Of a stretch of 64,000 nt of DNA, positions 48,074 through 55,972 are shown in pieces. The notes under the pieces were generated by a model, which was not told the DNA's origin, made no database searches, and saw only the letters and a program-made list of their open reading frames with translations. Origin of the DNA: Bacillus renqingensis (lineage in GTDB: Bacteria; Bacillota; Bacilli; Bacillales; Cytobacillaceae); the NCBI RefSeq assembly GCF_016464375.1, contig NZ_JADDIU010000003.1:62001-126000 (forward strand), read 5' to 3'. The position numbers and the translations under genes are program-made. Position 1 is the stretch's first letter. Every line of letters begins with the position of its first letter.

Positions 48074-49159
48074 GTGGTGTTTCCGATTGTTAGTGAGATT
48101 GAAATTTTAGCTAACAGAATTATTTCAGATGCAGCAAGGAACCAGGCGACAGATATTCACATTGTACCTCGTAAGAATGACACACTTGTGCAGATCCGTT
48201 TAACTAACAAACTTATTCCACGATTATCACTTCCAAAAGATGAATGCAACAGACTCATTTCCCATTTTAAATTTACAGCGAATATGGATATCGGAGAACG
48301 AAGACGCCCGCAAAGCGGCTCGATTGTTTGTGATGTGAACGGACAAATAATGGGACTGAGGCTATCTACACTTCCTTCCAACAATAGAGAAAGCCTGGTC
48401 ATTCGTCTCTTGCCACAGCAAGAACAAATCCCTTTTCACCAGCTCTCCCTTTTCCCATCTATGACGCGCAAATTACTAGCTCTGCTCAAACATGCTCATG
48501 GCTTAATTATTTTCACCGGGCCAACCGGCAGCGGTAAAACCACCACATTGTATTCACTATTAAATGAAACCGCTCACCTTTTCCACCGAAACGTCATCAC
48601 ACTCGAAGACCCGATTGAAAAAAACTACGACTCTGTACTCCAAGTTCAAGTAAATGAAAAAGCCGGAGTAACCTATGCCGCTGGTCTGAAAGCCATACTG
48701 CGGCATGATCCCGATATCATTATGGTTGGGGAAATCAGGGATGCCGAAACCGCAAAGATCGCTGTAAGGGCGGCATTGACAGGGCATTTAGTGCTAAGTA
48801 CGATGCACACAAGGGATGCAAAAGGGGCGGTCTTTCGCCTTCAAGAATTTGGAGTGAACTGGTTAGAGGTCGAACAAACGTTAATTGCCGTCACCGCGCA
48901 AAGGTTAGTTGAATTGACATGTCCTTTCTGTGAGGAGGAATGTTCACCCCATTGTTATTCGATCGGCAGGTGGAAAAGAGCGAGTGTTTTTGAACTGTTA
49001 TCGGGAAGAAATTTAACTGCTGCTATGAGAGCAGCGAAGGGAGAGCAGGTTGAAACAAATTACCGAACCTTAAAAGAAGTAATTAGAAAAGGAATTGCGC
49101 TTGGGTATATTCAAGCATCTGAATACGAGCGCTTGGTGTACGATGATGAAGAAACATAA
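48074..49159 (+). CDS. comGA: Competence ATPase ComGA (pseudopilus assembly)
   Basis: A secretion ATPase of the PilB/GspE type, about 357-361 residues. Walker A GPTGSGKTT lies near residue 153, the Asp box LEDPIE follows, and the Walker B region RHDPDIIMVGEIRDAET is near 215. CPFCEEEC supplies a possible zinc site near 278. It powers assembly of the competence pseudopilus at the inner membrane. The start is unclear: GTG 48074 and GTG 48077 lie inside the ribosome binding site itself, while ATT 48086 is eight bases behind AAGGTGG and lines up with known ComGA. Start shown is the longest form. Confidence 0.93.
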   Translation: MVFPIVSEIEILANRIISDAARNQATDIHIVPRKNDTLVQIRLTNKLIPRLSLPKDECNRLISHFKFTANMDIGERRRPQSGSIVCDVNGQIMGLRLSTLPSNNRESLVIRLLPQQEQIPFHQLSLFPSMTRKLLALLKHAHGLIIFTGPTGSGKTTTLYSLLNETAHLFHRNVITLEDPIEKNYDSVLQVQVNEKAGVTYAAGLKAILRHDPDIIMVGEIRDAETAKIAVRAALTGHLVLSTMHTRDAKGAVFRLQEFGVNWLEVEQTLIAVTAQRLVELTCPFCEEECSPHCYSIGRWKRASVFELLSGRNLTAAMRAAKGEQVETNYRTLKEVIRKGIALGYIQASEYERLVYDDEET

Positions 49160-50177
49160 ATGGTCTGTGAATGAGCAGGCAAGCTTTTTACGGAGAATTG
49201 GTGAACTGTTGGCAAGGGGGTATCCAATTGCAGGCGCAATTGAATCGATATCACTGCATTTACCAGATTACCGAAAGGGGGAGTTACATGATTGTTTAGT
49301 AAATTTACAAAAAGGGTTACCGTTTCATGATGTGCTTGAAAGCCTTGGGTTTCATCAAGATTTAATCGGCTATGTCTATTTTGCTGAGCAGCATGGCAGC
49401 TTTGCCGACGCCTTGCTGGAGGGGAGCAGCCTGGTGCTGCTAAAGGATAGAGATGTAAAGAAACTAGTTAAATTATTACAATACCCGATGCTGCTCATTA
49501 TCATTACCGGTTTTCTATTCATGTTCGTCCAAAAAACATTACTTCCGAGATTCACGACTCTGTTTACTTCACTAGGTCTGGAAGCAAACTTTTTTACAAA
49601 AGTAATTTATGCGTTTGACGAATATTTTCCACTTGCCATTGAAGTAATGCTTGCTATTTTATTGTTAACAGCAATCTATTATTTTTTCAGCTTCCGAAAG
49701 TTATCCGTTTTGAAGCAGCGGGCCTTGCTCGTTCGCCTCCCTATAATCGGCAGAATCCTCAAATTGCTGTTTACCCACTACTTTTCCATTCAGTTAAGTT
49801 TCTTATTATCCGGCGGTATTTCCGTTTCCGAGGCTCTGATTCTTTTTGAGCAAAATAAAAGACAGCCTTTTTATAGTGAGTTAGGAAAGGAAGTTAAATT
49901 AAAGCTCCTCACCGGTGAAAGATTGGAAACGATTTTAGCCTCCTTCTGCTTCTTCGAGAAGGAATTCCCAATGATCGTAAAACACGGCCAAGAAAATGGA
50001 AAATTAGAGCAGGAGTTATTATTTTTCAGCAAGCACTGCGTCGCAATTATGGAAGAAATGCTTGAAAAAAGCTTAAAGACCGTCCAGCCGATTCTTTACC
50101 TGTTTATCGGCTTCCTTATTGTGTCCATGTACTTAGCAATCCTATTACCAATGTTTCATTTATTAGACGGAATATAA
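49143..50177 (+). CDS. comGB: Competence pseudopilus membrane platform ComGB
   Basis: A 344-residue GspF/PilC-type protein with three membrane segments (about 115-135, 165-190 and 315-340) and two cytoplasmic helical domains. GSFADALLEG near residue 95 and FLLSGGISVSEAL near 225 are family features. It works with the ATPase ComGA. Start ATG 49143 or 49146; it overlaps comGA by 17 bases. No strong RBS, so coupling to comGA is probable. Confidence 0.93.
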   Translation: MMKKHKWSVNEQASFLRRIGELLARGYPIAGAIESISLHLPDYRKGELHDCLVNLQKGLPFHDVLESLGFHQDLIGYVYFAEQHGSFADALLEGSSLVLLKDRDVKKLVKLLQYPMLLIIITGFLFMFVQKTLLPRFTTLFTSLGLEANFFTKVIYAFDEYFPLAIEVMLAILLLTAIYYFFSFRKLSVLKQRALLVRLPIIGRILKLLFTHYFSIQLSFLLSGGISVSEALILFEQNKRQPFYSELGKEVKLKLLTGERLETILASFCFFEKEFPMIVKHGQENGKLEQELLFFSKHCVAIMEEMLEKSLKTVQPILYLFIGFLIVSMYLAILLPMFHLLDGI

Positions 50178-50194
50178 AGCTGGAGGTTCACAAA

Positions 50195-50515
50195 ATGAAG
50201 ACAAAATTAATGAAAAATGAAAAGGGATTTACCTTGATAGAAATGATGATCGTCATGTTAATCATTTCTGTGCTGTTAATTATCACGATTCCAAACGTCA
50301 CGAAACATAATTCCAGTATTAATAATAAAGGCTGCGAGGCCTATGTGAAAATGGTTCAGGCTGAAGTGCAGGCATACCAAATGGATAACAATAAAGTTCC
50401 CACACTTGCCGAACTTCAATCGGAAGGTTATTTAAAAGATGTAAAAGGCTGTCCGAATGGTCAAAAAGTTGAAATCAATGCGGCGACTGGAGAAGTCACA
50501 GCAGTTGGCAAATAG
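50195..50515 (+). CDS. comGC: Major competence pseudopilin ComGC
   Basis: A 106-residue prepilin. The prepilin peptidase site KGFTLIEMM starts at residue 10, with the glutamate at +5, and a hydrophobic helix follows. Two cysteines (NKGCEAY, VKGCPNG) are placed for the intramolecular disulfide known in ComGC. Processed by ComC and polymerised into the pseudopilus that brings DNA through the wall. RBS GGAGG. Confidence 0.95.
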   Translation: MKTKLMKNEKGFTLIEMMIVMLIISVLLIITIPNVTKHNSSINNKGCEAYVKMVQAEVQAYQMDNNKVPTLAELQSEGYLKDVKGCPNGQKVEINAATGEVTAVGK

Positions 50516-50518
50516 ACT

Positions 50519-50959
50519 ATGAAACATAACCAAAAAGGTTTCACCTTAGCGGAATCACTAATTGTTCTCTCTATCTTTATGATCCTGTCCACTGTGACTG
50601 TTTTTTCCTTAAAGCCGCAGCACACCATGCTTGAGGATGAGGCATTTTTAACGCAATTACAATCGGACTTGTATTATGCCCAAAATTATGCAATAGCACA
50701 TCAGCATGAAGTATTAGTTATTTTTACACCTAGTCAATATAAATACAAAATGATAGAGCGAACGGAGCTGCCGCCTTTTTTCCAAAGAAACTACTCGAAA
50801 AGTTATCACCTTACGGAAGGCTCCCTTCCATTGACAATCAAGTTTCTCCCCAATGGTAATGTGAGCAGTTTCGGCTCTCTCTATATTCGTACGGAAAGTA
50901 AAACCTATCGATTGACCTTTTTAATTGGCAGAGGGAGGTTTTATGTTGCGGAACAATAA
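50519..50959 (+). CDS. comGD: Minor pseudopilin ComGD
   Basis: A 146-residue prepilin with the cleavage motif KGFTLAESL at residue 6 and a hydrophobic helix to about 28. It starts three bases after the comGC stop and overlaps comGE by 17 bases. Minor pilin needed for pseudopilus formation. Confidence 0.9.
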   Translation: MKHNQKGFTLAESLIVLSIFMILSTVTVFSLKPQHTMLEDEAFLTQLQSDLYYAQNYAIAHQHEVLVIFTPSQYKYKMIERTELPPFFQRNYSKSYHLTEGSLPLTIKFLPNGNVSSFGSLYIRTESKTYRLTFLIGRGRFYVAEQ

Positions 50960-51281
50960 GGGATATTTTTTGCTCGAGCTATTGTTATCGTTATCGGCCA
51001 TGTTTATGGTTTGCCTCTTTTTTATTCCGCTGTTAATGGATTTAAGAGATCAATCCATGACCCTTGAAATCGAGAAAAAGGCGCGGCAGATTATGTATGA
51101 AGAATTGCAGGCAAAACTGAATGGTTCCCAAACCTTTACGAATCGTGCGCTTGTTCAAAACGGTGTGGAATACCGGATTGATTGGAGGAACACAGATGAA
51201 ACGGGTCAGAAGGAGGTACGCGTTAGCGCTGATGGGAAAACAGGCCACTCCAAAATTGAAATATACGGCAAACTCGAATGA
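50943..51281 (+). CDS. comGE: Minor pseudopilin ComGE
   Basis: A 112-residue prepilin-like protein: NKGYFLLELLLSLSAM at residues 4-19 is an atypical cleavage region (YFLLE in place of FTLIE). ATG 50943 has GGGAGG upstream. It is overlapped by 86 bases by comGF in another frame if comGF starts at 51196. Confidence 0.87.
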   Translation: MLRNNKGYFLLELLLSLSAMFMVCLFFIPLLMDLRDQSMTLEIEKKARQIMYEELQAKLNGSQTFTNRALVQNGVEYRIDWRNTDETGQKEVRVSADGKTGHSKIEIYGKLE

Positions 51282-51705
51282 GAAAGCATTTACATTAGTC
51301 GAGGTGCTGTTTGCGTTAACGATTTTTATGATTATTATTTTTTTCATTACCCCCATTTTTCATGTAATCCTTGATCAAAAGGAGAGCCAAGTAAAGCTGC
51401 AGGCGATGGAATGGGAGGTCTTTTGCAACCAGTTTAAAAAAGAAATCCGCTTATCGACAGAGGCAAAGGTGGCATCTGGGAAATTAATCATCACGAAAGG
51501 CTCTGAAACGATTGCGTATGAAAAATACTCAACATACTTACGCAGACGGGTAAATGACACCGGTCATGAGATTATCTTGAAAAATGTTTCACAGTATTCT
51601 TTTACGATTTTACCCAATGCCGTTAAAGTAATCGTTACGGATAATTGGGGTAAAGAATATTCTGTCATTGCCTATTCATTAGTCGAATGGGAGACCGGAA
51701 TATGA
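51196..51705 (+). CDS. comGF: Minor pseudopilin ComGF
   Basis: A 169-residue prepilin with KAFTLVEVLFALTIFM near residue 30 as cleavage site and anchor. ATG 51196 has GGAGGA six bases upstream. It gives an unusually long basic leader of about 29 residues that overlaps comGE by 86 bases. ATG 51232 is the main alternative, with a 17-residue leader and GGAGG 14 bases upstream. Confidence 0.87.
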   Translation: MKRVRRRYALALMGKQATPKLKYTANSNEKAFTLVEVLFALTIFMIIIFFITPIFHVILDQKESQVKLQAMEWEVFCNQFKKEIRLSTEAKVASGKLIITKGSETIAYEKYSTYLRRRVNDTGHEIILKNVSQYSFTILPNAVKVIVTDNWGKEYSVIAYSLVEWETGI

Positions 51706-52085
51706 AAAATAACCAGAAGGGATTTACTTATCCGTTGACACTATGTCTGCTGATTCTTTTTTTACTGTTTTTCTCCATGAATGTCGAGCGGTTACTTTCC
51801 GAAAGAAAACTGATTCATGAAACAGAAACGGTTCTTAAGCAAGAATATTATTATCTCTCCACAGTGAAGAAAATCGAGAAAATCTTTGCTTCAGAAGGCA
51901 CCCTCCCTGCAAAGGGCAGGATTCATTACCAAGAAGCTGATATGAGCTACCAAGCCGATCCAGCTGCAGGTTTCAGTCAAAAAGTAAGCTTTACTCTGCA
52001 CTTAAACTCCGGTATAACGGTGGTAGGAGAAGGTGTTTTTGATACAAGAACAAAAAAGCTAATGAAATGGACAGAATTGCAATAA
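51702..52085 (+). CDS. comGG: Competence protein ComGG
   Basis: A 127-residue pseudopilin-like protein with KGFTYPLTLCLLILFLLFF near residue 6, where tyrosine and proline replace part of the usual motif and the +5 glutamate is missing, as usual for ComGG. Last gene of the seven-gene comG operon, overlapping comGF by four bases. Confidence 0.87.
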   Translation: MKNNQKGFTYPLTLCLLILFLLFFSMNVERLLSERKLIHETETVLKQEYYYLSTVKKIEKIFASEGTLPAKGRIHYQEADMSYQADPAAGFSQKVSFTLHLNSGITVVGEGVFDTRTKKLMKWTELQ

Positions 52086-52202
52086 GAAGGCGCAAGTATC
52101 CTCAACCGGATTCTGCTCCCATTAAAGTTAACGTTCTTGACTTATTTTCTAAAAAAAAACTGGACATACTTGTACTGAATGTAATAAGGGCAGGTGTGTT
52201 TA

Positions 52203-52388
52203 TTGAAAACAAATGATTATGTAAAATACATGACGCAAACGATTGTAAAATATGTGGATCAATCAAAAGAGGAACGGAAACGGCTGCGGATGGAAAAAAA
52301 ACAAATGAAAGCATCGTTTTGGTATCGCTGGTTTGGAATTTTGCCGTATGTTGTATATTCTGAGGTAAAGCGAAGACGAAGACAGTAA
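52203..52388 (+). CDS. yqzE: YqzE family protein
   Basis: A 61-residue basic protein starting at TTG 52203 (MKTNDYVKYMTQTIVKYVDQ) after AGGTGTG. It contains KEERKRLRMEKK and ends VKRRRRQ, with a short aromatic patch (FWYRWFGILPYVVY). YqzE follows comGG in bacilli; in B. subtilis it belongs to the ComK regulon. Function unknown. Confidence 0.83.
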   Translation: MKTNDYVKYMTQTIVKYVDQSKEERKRLRMEKKQMKASFWYRWFGILPYVVYSEVKRRRRQ

Positions 52389-52574
52389 AGAGCAAAAGCC
52401 GCAAGTTACTAAACAGTTTTAACAGCCTTATACTTTTTTAGCATAATTGTTACAAACTAGCGACAGTAATTGTGAACATTTTCTAAACATATAGTGTTTA
52501 CATTGGAAACCTCATTCCCTCTTTACTGTTGCTGTATTATAATGGGAATAAATATGGGGGCAGAGGTGAGCCAG

Positions 52575-53267
52575 ATGGAACAAACACTAAAGATTACAAA
52601 TGTTTTATCAGATCCAACTCGGTATTACATTTATCAATACATTACCAAACGTCATAAAGAAGTAACCGTCCAAGAAGTGGCTGAAAATTTTAATATCCAC
52701 CCGAATGTAGCCAGACTGCATTTATCAAAGCTTGAAGATGTGAATATGTTAGTATCAGAGACAAAGAAAACTGGTAAGGGCGGAAGACCTAGCAGATTGT
52801 ACCGTTTATCTGACGATGTGATCCAGCTCTATTTCCCCTTCCGCGACTACATGCTGTTATCCAAGGTAGCCATTCAAACAATGTTATCACTTGGTGAGGT
52901 GGGAAAGCAGGCATTGTTTTTGACTGGTAAGCGCTTCGGTACAGAATTAATTGAACAAGAAACGGCCAAAAGAACTGGTGATGAATTAAATTTTGATGAA
53001 AAGCTAACGATATTAAAAAACGCCGCTACACTTGCAGGCTTCTATCCAGAATTTGAAGCTAATGGTGATCAAACAAAAATCTATTTTCAAATATTCAATT
53101 GCCCATTTAAAGAAGTGGCGGAAGAGCATGAAACAGTTTGCAGCATGCATCATGAATTTCTCAAAGGAATGTTCGAAGTATTGTTCGATTCGGTTGAATT
53201 ACTGGAAAAAGAAAATATCATTTCCGGCTGTGATACTTGCTCGTATCAGGCAATTGTATCAAACTAA
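52575..53267 (+). CDS. HTH regulator with C-terminal cysteine cluster (SufR-like)
   Basis: A 230-residue regulator. An ArsR/DeoR-type winged HTH lies at about 10-75 (NFNIHPNVARLHLSKLED, then the wing GKGGRPSRLY). A middle helical part follows. At the C-terminus are C176 (NCPF), C189 (TVC), C219 and C222 (GCDTC). The C-x12-C spacing of the first two equals that of cyanobacterial SufR; the remainder is different (x29, then C-x2-C). An iron-sulfur cluster sensor is therefore likely. ATG 52575 follows GAGGTG; ATG 52554 is possible. Targets unknown. Confidence 0.78.
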   Translation: MEQTLKITNVLSDPTRYYIYQYITKRHKEVTVQEVAENFNIHPNVARLHLSKLEDVNMLVSETKKTGKGGRPSRLYRLSDDVIQLYFPFRDYMLLSKVAIQTMLSLGEVGKQALFLTGKRFGTELIEQETAKRTGDELNFDEKLTILKNAATLAGFYPEFEANGDQTKIYFQIFNCPFKEVAEEHETVCSMHHEFLKGMFEVLFDSVELLEKENIISGCDTCSYQAIVSN

Positions 53268-53353
53268 ATACGAAACCATTATTTACATTATACCGCCTTT
53301 TCCTTTATAATATTGTATTGATGGTATTCGTAGGGGAAAAGGAGGGGATACAT

Positions 53354-53596
53354 ATGGATCGCATGTTTAGAGTATGTGGATTCTTCACGGGAATTTTTAC
53401 CGTAATGTTTTATCTCGGTGACATGGATAAGACAGCAATGCTTTTCTTAGCCCAAACAGGCTTCTTCGTTCTTCTAAGTTATCTAAAGCTATCAGAGCGT
53501 ATGTATTTACATATTTTCGCGGCTTATTTAACGATTTTCTTTGCCGGATTCACCTATTGGACTACGTTCATGATGCCGCTCGGTGGAGGGCATTAA
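53354..53596 (+). CDS. yqgY: DUF2626 small membrane protein (YqgY)
   Basis: An 80-residue protein with three hydrophobic helices (MDRMFRVCGFFTGIFTVMFY, then TAMLFLAQTGFFVLLSYL, then HIFAAYLTIFFAGFTYW). It matches DUF2626/YqgY of bacilli. RBS GGAGGGG. Function unknown. Convergent with the methyltransferase gene. Confidence 0.85.
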   Translation: MDRMFRVCGFFTGIFTVMFYLGDMDKTAMLFLAQTGFFVLLSYLKLSERMYLHIFAAYLTIFFAGFTYWTTFMMPLGGGH

Positions 53597-53602
53597 GGCT
53601 CT

Positions 53603-53636
53603 AAAAACGCCGGAATAATCTCCGGCGTTTTTTTAT
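53603..53636. terminator. Bidirectional terminator yqgY / methyltransferase gene
   Basis: 12-bp stem AAAAACGCCGGA / TCCGGCGTTTTT (53603-53614 with 53621-53632), T run beyond. Confidence 0.92.
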
Positions 53637-54721
53637 CCAAATAATTTATTACTAATATGTTCAAGTCCCTTCTGTTGAATGACAATTTGGAAATAGGAAC
53701 TAATTCCCCCTGGCATCAAGAGGCTGCGGATTGCTCTGTTTCGTCGGCTCACATCTGAAAACGGGTTCGCATCATAATGATCCTCTAACTCCTTTAATAT
53801 TCCTGCTTTCAACAAAAATTCATCTTGCCCAAGCTTCATTACGAATTGCAGGTTGAGGTGCTCGCCTTTTTGAATCAAATGATCCATATGAATATGGGCA
53901 GTAATATCCATTTCACCAGGATGAAGCAAAACGTTATCAACTAGCTTGTGCTGATAAAATCCCCGTAAGCTTCCTCTTGCTCTTCCCGGGTCCAACCATT
54001 CCTCACGCGAATAGCCATAATCAGCTGTCACCACAAACCCTCTTGTTAAAACAGTAGAAATTTGGTGAAGTACCTTACCCATTGCTAATGGAATCTCAAT
54101 CCGCTGATTCTCATTTAAATCTAATTGATTTTCCTGCAAAAAGGTAAGAATTTCTTGATTTATTAAGGGAACTTTTTGTTCTACTAATTGTTCATTTTTT
54201 AGTCCAATCATGACTTCAAAAAGTTCTCCGTTTTCTTTTTCTATTACATGAACGGGCAATGCATCGAAAAGCTCATTTGAAAAAATCATGCCTTCAAAGC
54301 CATTTAAATCCGTAAGGCTTTCCAACTGACAGACTGCTGGGCAGGACTCGAGCAATTCCCTTTGCAGCTTTCTGTGATAAGGGCTTGTTTCAATGATTCT
54401 ATATTGTATGGGTGTTTTGATTGTTTCTATCCAATAGTGTAAAAAAGCTTGTGCAAAGCGGCCGTTTCCGGCACCCAGCTCACAAAAAACTGGTGGTAAA
54501 TTATTTTTTTTACATACAAATGAAAACCATTTTGCCATTAATCTCCCATAAACATCGGAAATATTACTAGTGGTAATGAAATCGCCCTGACGGCCAATTT
54601 TTTGCTTTTCCTTCATATAGTAGCCAAATTCAGGATGATATAAGGCTGCTTCGATAAAATCAGCATATGATAGTAAGTTACTTGGTGAATGTGAAATTAA
54701 TTTCTGTAAATAGGTAATCAT
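53633..54721 (-). CDS. SAM-dependent methyltransferase of the MidA/NDUFAF7 family (COG1565)
   Basis: A 362-residue protein. The opening YADFIEAALYHPEFGYY and GRQGDFITTSNISDVYG are family signatures; the SAM loop CELGAGNGRFAQAFL lies near residue 82. Mitochondrial NDUFAF7 methylates an arginine of complex I; the bacterial substrate is unknown. ATG 54721 has AAAAGGAG upstream. It does not overlap its neighbours. Confidence 0.88.
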   Translation of the reverse strand: MITYLQKLISHSPSNLLSYADFIEAALYHPEFGYYMKEKQKIGRQGDFITTSNISDVYGRLMAKWFSFVCKKNNLPPVFCELGAGNGRFAQAFLHYWIETIKTPIQYRIIETSPYHRKLQRELLESCPAVCQLESLTDLNGFEGMIFSNELFDALPVHVIEKENGELFEVMIGLKNEQLVEQKVPLINQEILTFLQENQLDLNENQRIEIPLAMGKVLHQISTVLTRGFVVTADYGYSREEWLDPGRARGSLRGFYQHKLVDNVLLHPGEMDITAHIHMDHLIQKGEHLNLQFVMKLGQDEFLLKAGILKELEDHYDANPFSDVSRRNRAIRSLLMPGGISSYFQIVIQQKGLEHISNKLFG

Positions 54722-54824
54722 ACATACTCCTTTTAAGTAAACACTATTGACATAGTGAAAACTTTATTATATTGTAAATTTATCTTATCAATACCCCTCC
54801 CATTATATGAATTGAATATCCCCC

Positions 54825-54858
54825 AGAAAGACCCCTCTCTTATGAGAAGGGTCTTTCT
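54825..54858. terminator. Hairpin between yqgX and the methyltransferase gene
   Basis: AGAAAGACCCCTCTC pairs with GAGAAGGGTCTTTCT with one mismatch. A proper T run is missing on both strands, so termination efficiency is uncertain; position fits the end of yqgX. Confidence 0.55.
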
Positions 54859-54868
54859 ATTCCCTGTT

Positions 54869-55504
54869 TTAAAATCCGTTTAGAAACGGATTGCTGTCCA
54901 TTTCATTAGCAATGGTAGTGACTGCTCCATGCCCCGACAATACATAGGTGTCGTCAGGAAGTGTCAGGAGCTTATCATGAATGCTTTTTAACAGCTGAGT
55001 TTGATTTCCTCCCGGCAGGTCGGTACGGCCGATACTGCCCTGAAATAAGGCATCACCCGAGATGACGAATCCTTCTTTTTCAAAATAATATGAAACACTG
55101 CCCGGTGAATGACCTGGTGTATGATAAACGTTCATTTCAAAATCAGCGATTTTCAATGGTCCTTCATTCTGTATGAAGTGGTCAGCCGGAAGAACCTTAA
55201 TGGGTTCTATTAATGAAAAAAACTGCGAGCCATTTAACGAAGGATCTTCCAGCCATTTTTCCTCCAGTTTATGAACATATACTGGGATTTTAAATGTTTC
55301 CCGAATCTCATCGACAGCCCCGATATGGTCAAAATGGGCATGGGTTAATAAAATTACCAATGGTTTTAACCCTCTGGAATGCAGCAAATGAGTCAGCTTT
55401 TTCGCTTCACCGCCTGGATCGAATATTAAACAGGATTTGTCCGGATTTTCTACAATATAACAGTTTGTTTGAATGCTCCCTAGGGGGAGTTGCTGCCATT
55501 TCAT
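54869..55504 (-). CDS. yqgX: Metallo-beta-lactamase-fold hydrolase (YqgX, glyoxalase II-like)
   Basis: A 211-residue MBL-fold protein with the metal motif THAHFDHIGA near residue 55, the later HTPGHSPGSV, GDALFQGSIGRTD and the final SGHGAVT. Glyoxalase II or a related thioester hydrolase is the likely class; the substrate is not shown. Three ATG stand in a row; the third (55504, MKWQQLPLG) has the best distance from GGAGG. In B. subtilis this is yqgX. Confidence 0.9.
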   Translation of the reverse strand: MKWQQLPLGSIQTNCYIVENPDKSCLIFDPGGEAKKLTHLLHSRGLKPLVILLTHAHFDHIGAVDEIRETFKIPVYVHKLEEKWLEDPSLNGSQFFSLIEPIKVLPADHFIQNEGPLKIADFEMNVYHTPGHSPGSVSYYFEKEGFVISGDALFQGSIGRTDLPGGNQTQLLKSIHDKLLTLPDDTYVLSGHGAVTTIANEMDSNPFLNGF

Positions 55505-55705
55505 CATCATACCTCCAAATGGGGAATTGCTTTATCCCTATTTTACACTATCTGATGGGAAGAGAAAAAGAAATGCCTAAAATGAGTAAAGAACCCTTTT
55601 TTGCCTCGACAAATTACTGAAAAAAATATAAAATAGGATTCGAATGGATAGAATATGGATACATAATTTTTAAAACATTACGATAGCCATAAAGGGGGTT
55701 TATTC

Positions 55706-55882
55706 ATGGGATTGGTTATTATTTTTGCGTTAGTAACGATTCTTGCTGCCATCGGGGGTTTCACTGCACTAAAGAATAAAAATCTTTTAGGAGCATTTTG
55801 GGGAATTGCTTCCTTTGCAGTTTTTGGCTGGTTTACCGTCATGACGGTTATTCATTCAGGATTTCCAACAGGAACGCACTAA
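55706..55882 (+). CDS. yqgW: DUF2759 small membrane protein (YqgW)
   Basis: A 58-residue protein starting at ATG 55706 with AAAGGGGG upstream. Two hydrophobic helices (MGLVIIFALVTILAAIGGF, then FWGIASFAVFGWFTVMTV) are joined by ALKNKNLLGA. It matches DUF2759/YqgW of bacilli. Function unknown. Confidence 0.83.
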   Translation: MGLVIIFALVTILAAIGGFTALKNKNLLGAFWGIASFAVFGWFTVMTVIHSGFPTGTH

Positions 55883-55914
55883 AAAAGACTGTTATTACGA
55901 CAGTCTTTTTTTCT
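55882..55914 (+). terminator. Terminator of yqgW
   Basis: 11-bp stem AAAAAGACTGT / ACAGTCTTTTT (55882-55892 with 55900-55910) and T run, starting at the stop codon. Confidence 0.9.
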
Positions 55915-55923
55915 ATTCAAAAA

Positions 55924-55968
55924 GGGTGTCAGGCACCATGTGAAAAATTCACATGGTGCCTGACACCC
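55924..55968. repeat. Palindromic dispersed repeat, copy 2
   Basis: Same palindrome as at 30383-30425, except for the centre (AAAAATT against AAAATTT), with one more G-C pair outside. It lies between the yqgW terminator and the end of yqhG, which is read from the other strand. Confidence 0.88.
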
Positions 55969-55972
55969 TAGA

